DNA from: Treponema sp.
Lineage (GTDB): Bacteria > Spirochaetota > Spirochaetia > Treponematales > Breznakiellaceae
DNA: 9,865 nt
Assembly (NCBI GenBank): GCA_031275515.1
Contig: JAISOQ010000056.1
Coordinates: 1-9,865 of the forward strand
Reading direction: 5' to 3'
The notes under the pieces are model-generated. The model was not told where the DNA came from and ran no database searches. It saw nothing but the letters and a program-made list of their open reading frames with translations. Shown one piece after another: positions 6,004-9,865 of this stretch. Position numbers and translations under genes: made by a program. Positions within the stretch are counted from its first letter, which is position 1; each line of letters starts with the position of its first letter.

Positions 6004-8652
6004 TTACATTTCAAGTTCCATCTGCCCGTTTTCCAGGTCCTCCCGGTTCCGGCCTTTCTGGGGAAAAAATTCCCTATGCCAGAGGAGGGCGGCGGCTATA
6101 GACCGGGCTACCGGTAACACCTGGGAATCGGTGTAGTGGTCGTAATCGAACCGGGCATGGGGCAAAGAGGCTGGTTCCGGGCCGTTTACCGTCCAGACGA
6201 ATTCTACCGTTCCCCGGCGGCCCTTCCAGCCCAGAGCCCTGGCGGCCTTTACCTGGGGCGGCGTGGAAGAAGTATAGGTTTCCGGGGGCCGGGAAAGCCG
6301 TTTCCGGTAGATTAGTTCCTCGTCCAGCTTCCCGGATCGGAGTTCCTTCAAAATAACGGAAACCTTCTGCCGCAGATCCTCTTCGCCGGCATCGGAAAAC
6401 ACCAGTTCCAAAAGTTCCAATTGAACCCGCCGGGCCAGGGGCGTAACGTCGCTCCGTACCGCCTCCATGCCCTTCACCTCCACTTCGGAGGTCCCGTCTT
6501 TCTTTAGAAGGAAGCCTCCATAACCTTTGGCCCGGCCCCGGGCGGCCTCCCCCTTTTCGTGAAGGGCGCGCAGGGGCGGTATCAGGAAACGGCGGTAGGC
6601 TTTCTCGAACCTCATCTCCAGGAAGGATTCAAGACGGTATTCCTCCAGGACCCGTTCCGTCAGGAAACGGTTCAGCTCTCCAGCCAGGTTCCCGCAGAGG
6701 GAGACGAAATCGCCATACTCCGCGCTATCCGAAAGGCCGGTCTCCACAAAGAGGGAATCCGTGTCCCCGTAGAGTACCTGGCAGCCTTTATCGGTAAACC
6801 AGTCCCGGGAGGTGAGGAGCCATTTCCGGGCAAAGGAGGTGATGGCCCCGGCCAATTCGGTACGGGCATACCGGCAGGCCCCAGTCCCCAGGACGCCGTA
6901 AAAGCTGTTCATGAGGATCTTATACACATAGGCGGCGGTATCGTCCCCAGCGTCCAGAGCCTTCCGCCGTGCGGCGAAGTATCCGGCGATTAGGGAGGGC
7001 AGGACCCCCGGCGTCCGGGAAAAAACCGCTCCGTTGGGGGCTGTAATGACCTCTTGGGGGGAGTCCGCCGGAACGCGGGCATGGGAGAGGGGGTCCACGT
7101 TAAAGGTTCGTATGATGGTGGGGTAAAGGCTGCGGAAGTCGAAGACCGCCACATTGCGGAAAAAACCCGGCAGGGGATCCAGCACGGTCCCGCCGGCGGC
7201 GCCGGAAACCTCCCGGTTCCGGAAAAGGTCCGGCGCTATTCCTTTCCTGTGGAGTTCCATTCCGTAGACGCGCTCGAAACTGACCACGCTGGTCCAGGCT
7301 TTATCCAGGGAAACCCCGGTCAGGGCGGCCCGTTCCATGGTCAGCCGGAAAAGGCCGGTCCTTTGCAATATGCGCGGCACAAGTTCCGCGTCCCGGTAAC
7401 AATAGTTCCCAAAAGCCGCCGGGTCTTCCGCATAAAGACGGTTCAGTTCCGCAATCTTGTCCGTCCCTGCGGAACTTACAAGTTTCCCCTCCCCCAACAC
7501 TCTCCGGGAAACCGCTTCCAGGCTGAAATCGGAAGACCCGCCGCCATCCCCCCGCCGCGGGCCGGAACGGACGATACGCAGGGCGTCGATTACCTGCCGT
7601 CCCGGAACCAGAGCCGCCGCCGACCGCCGGGTCCCGTCCCGGTAGAAAGCGCCGGCGTCATCCCGGGAAACCGCTGCGGAACCGCCGCTCCCGGAGAAAA
7701 ACTTCGCCTCGTCCCTGCCCCGTCCCAAGGCAAACGGTATCCCTAGGCTCCCGCAGCGCTTCGCTAAAATGGGAAAATCAAAATCCAGAAAATTCCAGCC
7801 GGTGAGTACATCGGGATCAACCGCCCGGATGTCCTCAAAGAAGGCCCACAGCATGGATCGTTCATCGTGATGAAAAACGACCCTCCCGGAGGGCGGAAGC
7901 GCCTGCTTTCCGGGAAGGACCACCCGCACGCAAGAACGGTTTACCTTGGGACCGCCGCCCGGCGGAGCGTACATGCCGTCAATGCCGGGGCTTCCTCCAT
8001 GCCCGGCCAGCAGGACCGCATCGGTGAAAACCGTCCCTACAGCCCGGAGAGCCCCTGAATTGGTATCGGTTTCAATGTCGATAGACGCGATGCGGAGGGG
8101 AACAGGGACCGCCGCCGGCGATTCCGGTTCGGCAGGTTCAGGGGGCCGTATCTGCGGATTGGGGAACACCATATCCACAATCCGCCCTGGCCGGGAAGGC
8201 CCCCGGATTTCCAAAGGCCCCCGTATTGCCCGCTCGGTGAGGAAAGCCTCCGGCGGCTTCAGGTTCCCGTCCGGGCTGGAAACGCCGGCGGCTTCCAGGG
8301 CCTCCAAAGCAATGGAGCGGTCCCGGTACCGGGGGAAACGGAGACGGGCCAGAAAACCGCTCCCGGAGAAAGGCTCCAGACAGGGAGGCTCAACCCTGTA
8401 GGTTAGGCCGGCGGGCAGGACGGCGCGCTGGGAAAGGGCGTCATGGGGGATGTGGAAGGAAGGCCGCCACCGGGACTCCATAGCGGCGAAGGACCGTCCG
8501 TCGGCCAGACGGCCCGTAAGGTAGAGCCGGTCCTGGTGGAAATCCGCATAAGCGTGAACCAGGAAACCAGAAAGGAAGGGAAGGCCGCCGCTTTCCGCCG
8601 TAGTCGAAGTATCTTCATTATAAAAAAAAGTCCGGGGGCTCGGCTGGCGCAA
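6004..8652 (-). CDS. polB: DNA polymerase II (family B)
   Basis: This 882-residue protein is a family B DNA polymerase close in layout to E. coli Pol II, a repair and translesion polymerase with 3'-5' proofreading. Exonuclease motifs are intact: Exo I IDIETD (D192, E194), Exo II WNFLDFD (D292) and Exo III YCYRD (Y417, D421). Polymerase motifs are intact: A, DFRSLYPTII (505-514); B, KILMNSFYGVLG (578-589); C, YGDTDS (628-633). KGMEAVRSD (728-735), the YRKRLSRP segment and FVWTVNGPEP (818-827) are Pol II-specific. It is about 100 residues longer than E. coli Pol II (783), from an N-terminal extension and G/S/R-rich insertions in the exonuclease region (about 200-260 and 311-350). The C-terminus ends QMELEM, where E. 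coli Pol II has its clamp-binding tail. The start is TTG, five bases after the ClC stop, with no clear Shine-Dalgarno site; the frame stays open upstream, so the exact start is uncertain. Confidence 0.95.
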   Translation of the reverse strand: MRQPSPRTFFYNEDTSTTAESGGLPFLSGFLVHAYADFHQDRLYLTGRLADGRSFAAMESRWRPSFHIPHDALSQRAVLPAGLTYRVEPPCLEPFSGSGFLARLRFPRYRDRSIALEALEAAGVSSPDGNLKPPEAFLTERAIRGPLEIRGPSRPGRIVDMVFPNPQIRPPEPAEPESPAAVPVPLRIASIDIETDTNSGALRAVGTVFTDAVLLAGHGGSPGIDGMYAPPGGGPKVNRSCVRVVLPGKQALPPSGRVVFHHDERSMLWAFFEDIRAVDPDVLTGWNFLDFDFPILAKRCGSLGIPFALGRGRDEAKFFSGSGGSAAVSRDDAGAFYRDGTRRSAAALVPGRQVIDALRIVRSGPRRGDGGGSSDFSLEAVSRRVLGEGKLVSSAGTDKIAELNRLYAEDPAAFGNYCYRDAELVPRILQRTGLFRLTMERAALTGVSLDKAWTSVVSFERVYGMELHRKGIAPDLFRNREVSGAAGGTVLDPLPGFFRNVAVFDFRSLYPTIIRTFNVDPLSHARVPADSPQEVITAPNGAVFSRTPGVLPSLIAGYFAARRKALDAGDDTAAYVYKILMNSFYGVLGTGACRYARTELAGAITSFARKWLLTSRDWFTDKGCQVLYGDTDSLFVETGLSDSAEYGDFVSLCGNLAGELNRFLTERVLEEYRLESFLEMRFEKAYRRFLIPPLRALHEKGEAARGRAKGYGGFLLKKDGTSEVEVKGMEAVRSDVTPLARRVQLELLELVFSDAGEEDLRQKVSVILKELRSGKLDEELIYRKRLSRPPETYTSSTPPQVKAARALGWKGRRGTVEFVWTVNGPEPASLPHARFDYDHYTDSQVLPVARSIAAALLWHREFFPQKGRNREDLENGQMELEM

Positions 8653-8657
8653 ATTAC

Positions 8658-9865
8658 TCAGGACCCGCGTATCGAAGAATCTCCCGATACAGCCTGCTTT
8701 CCGCCGGAACGAAGGATCCGTTCCAGCAATACCGCATAAACCGGCCGGGAACCCATCAGTTCCGAGGCGATAAAGGCGGAGAAGCTCACCAATACCAGGC
8801 CCCCCAGGTGGTTAAACCTGCCGGTCATCTCCAGGATAAGGACCACGGCGGTTACCGGGGCCTTGACCGCGCCGGTGAAGAAGGCGGCCATACCCAGGAT
8901 CATGTAGTTAAGGCCCTGGCTGTCCGTGGCAAGCCCGGTCACAGCGAAGATCATCCCAAAACCGCGGCCCGTAAGGGCGCCGAGGGTCAACAGGGGGAGA
9001 AAAATGCCGCCGGCAGCTCCCGATCCATAGCACAGGGCGGTAAAAAGCAGCTTCCCCGCCAAAAGAAAGGAGATGAAACCAAAGCTCCGTTCTTCCGCCG
9101 GTAATCCCGCCGATAATGATTCAATCAGATCATGACCGCCGCCGGTTATGTCCCAAAAGAAGAAACCCAGGGGAACGGAGACCAGGAGCGGGATCAGCGG
9201 ACGAACTATCGCGGGGATCCGCAGACGGTCATAGAGGTTCAGGGAACCGTAGAGGCTCCGCTTAAAGATGTCTCCCAAAAAGGCGCAGACAATCCCCAGC
9301 AGGACTATCAAGGGCAAATTTTCCAGAGGCAACACGCTTATATTTTGGAAATCAAAGACCGGTCCCTGGCCGAAAAAATACCCCGCTACGGTATCCGCAG
9401 CCATGGAAGCCCCCATGATGCAGGCGAGGAAAACAGGGGAGAACGAAGACTGGAGTTCCTCAAGTACAAAAAGTACTCCCGCAAGGGGGGCGTTGAAGGC
9501 CGCCGCCACTCCGGCGGCGGCGGCGGCGGTAATAAGGTATTTTCGTTCCCGGTGATTCCGTCTGAAAACCGTAAGCACCCCCTGGCTGATATAGGCCCCG
9601 ATCTGAATGGAAGGACCTTCCCTTCCAAGGGAAAGACCGGCGCCCAATCCCAGTACCCCTGTGATGAATTTCAGCGGCAGGTCCGGCAGCCACTGGAGGT
9701 ACAGGAGACGGAGCAAGGCCCCTTTCACCTGAGGTATACCGCTCCCCTTGATCATAGGCCGCATTTTAGAAGCCCAGCCCAAAAACAAGCCTGTCAGCAT
9801 CAATCCCCCAATCCAGCCTGCGGTCCAGTACCAGGGAAGGCGGGGCAATGCCTCGTAAAGCCCGC
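8658..9865 (-). CDS. ClC-family chloride transporter, probable Cl-/H+ antiporter (5' end missing)
   Basis: This integral inner-membrane protein of the ClC family moves chloride, probably in exchange for protons. The reading frame is open to the right edge, where it begins GLYEALPRLPWYW; roughly the first 60-70 residues of a typical ClC are off the window. The TTG at 9848 is most likely an internal leucine codon. Visible family signatures are GSGIP (9746-9732), GREGP with the gating glutamate (codon 9620-9618), FNAPLAG followed by VLEEL with the proton-path glutamate (codon 9458-9456), GGIFLP, and a late tyrosine in RPVYAVLL. The serine-to-gating-glutamate distance is 41 residues, as in E. coli ClcA. 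Having both glutamates favours an antiporter over a channel. There is no C-terminal CBS domain; the protein ends about 25 residues after the tyrosine. It probably shares a transcript with polB, five bases downstream, with no obvious functional link. Confidence 0.93.
   Translation of the reverse strand, partial: GLYEALPRLPWYWTAGWIGGLMLTGLFLGWASKMRPMIKGSGIPQVKGALLRLLYLQWLPDLPLKFITGVLGLGAGLSLGREGPSIQIGAYISQGVLTVFRRNHRERKYLITAAAAAGVAAAFNAPLAGVLFVLEELQSSFSPVFLACIMGASMAADTVAGYFFGQGPVFDFQNISVLPLENLPLIVLLGIVCAFLGDIFKRSLYGSLNLYDRLRIPAIVRPLIPLLVSVPLGFFFWDITGGGHDLIESLSAGLPAEERSFGFISFLLAGKLLFTALCYGSGAAGGIFLPLLTLGALTGRGFGMIFAVTGLATDSQGLNYMILGMAAFFTGAVKAPVTAVVLILEMTGRFNHLGGLVLVSFSAFIASELMGSRPVYAVLLERILRSGGKQAVSGDSSIRGS
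9512..9529. repeat. (CGG)6 trinucleotide run inside the ClC gene
   Basis: Six perfect CGG units lie in the coding sequence, giving an alanine run just before GVAAAFNAPLAG. Slippage would stay in frame and only change the number of alanines in a membrane helix. It is most likely a by-product of GC-rich codons for small residues. Confidence 0.6.

Noticed and set aside
7054..7746. Open frame of 230 codons on the plus strand
   Set aside because: It is antisense to polB in the region encoding Exo II, Exo III and motif A, and its translation is G/P/R-rich with no domain.
5186..8652. Nuclease plus polymerase as a dedicated defence system
   Set aside because: The two genes are separated by 161 bases with an independent promoter, and polB is a standard Pol II with a normal repair role; nothing links them beyond proximity.
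9846..9848. TTG as the start of the ClC gene
   Set aside because: The frame continues without a stop to the window edge, and the protein would lack the first helices of the ClC fold, so this TTG is most likely an internal leucine.

Overview
All genes in this window lie on the minus strand, so transcription runs from high to low coordinates. In transcription order they are: a ClC-type chloride transporter whose 5' end is off the right edge (8658-9865); a family B DNA polymerase of the Pol II type (polB, 6004-8652); a coiled-coil PD-(D/E)XK nuclease-like protein (5186-5842); an XPB/ERCC3-type DNA helicase (3304-5061); a large XPB-partner-like protein (1079-3307); a NYN ribonuclease-fold protein with a C-terminal OST-HTH/LOTUS domain (274-1077); and the first 11 codons of a probable exported protein running off the left edge (1-33).

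The genes are GC-rich and the gaps between transcription units are clearly AT-rich. Bacterial XPB, a Pol II-type polymerase and a DUF3782-like coiled-coil nuclease together suggest a spirochaete, perhaps a termite-gut treponeme relative. This is an inference from gene content and protein style; no rRNA or other marker gene is present, so the assignment is tentative.

There are four apparent units. (1) ClC and polB are 5 bases apart and probably co-transcribed, with polB starting at TTG. (2) The nuclease-like gene stands alone, with a readable promoter, a good ribosome binding site and lower GC than its neighbours. (3) XPB, its partner and the NYN-LOTUS gene form a tight operon: a 4-base ATGA overlap, then a 1-base gap. 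XPB itself has a TATAAT box nine bases before its ATG and no Shine-Dalgarno site, which suggests a leaderless or nearly leaderless message. (4) The left-edge gene has its own AT-rich upstream region and a strong GGAGG site.

The most interesting point is the three-gene operon. A DNA-unwinding helicase and its probable partner are locked to a protein with an RNA-type nuclease fold and an RNA-binding LOTUS domain. A helicase plus partner is a known pairing (archaeal XPB-Bax1, actinobacterial XPB and its neighbour). The NYN-LOTUS member suggests a job involving RNA or RNA:DNA hybrids, but the sequence cannot prove it. No rRNA, tRNA, CRISPR array, insertion sequence or prophage gene was seen.
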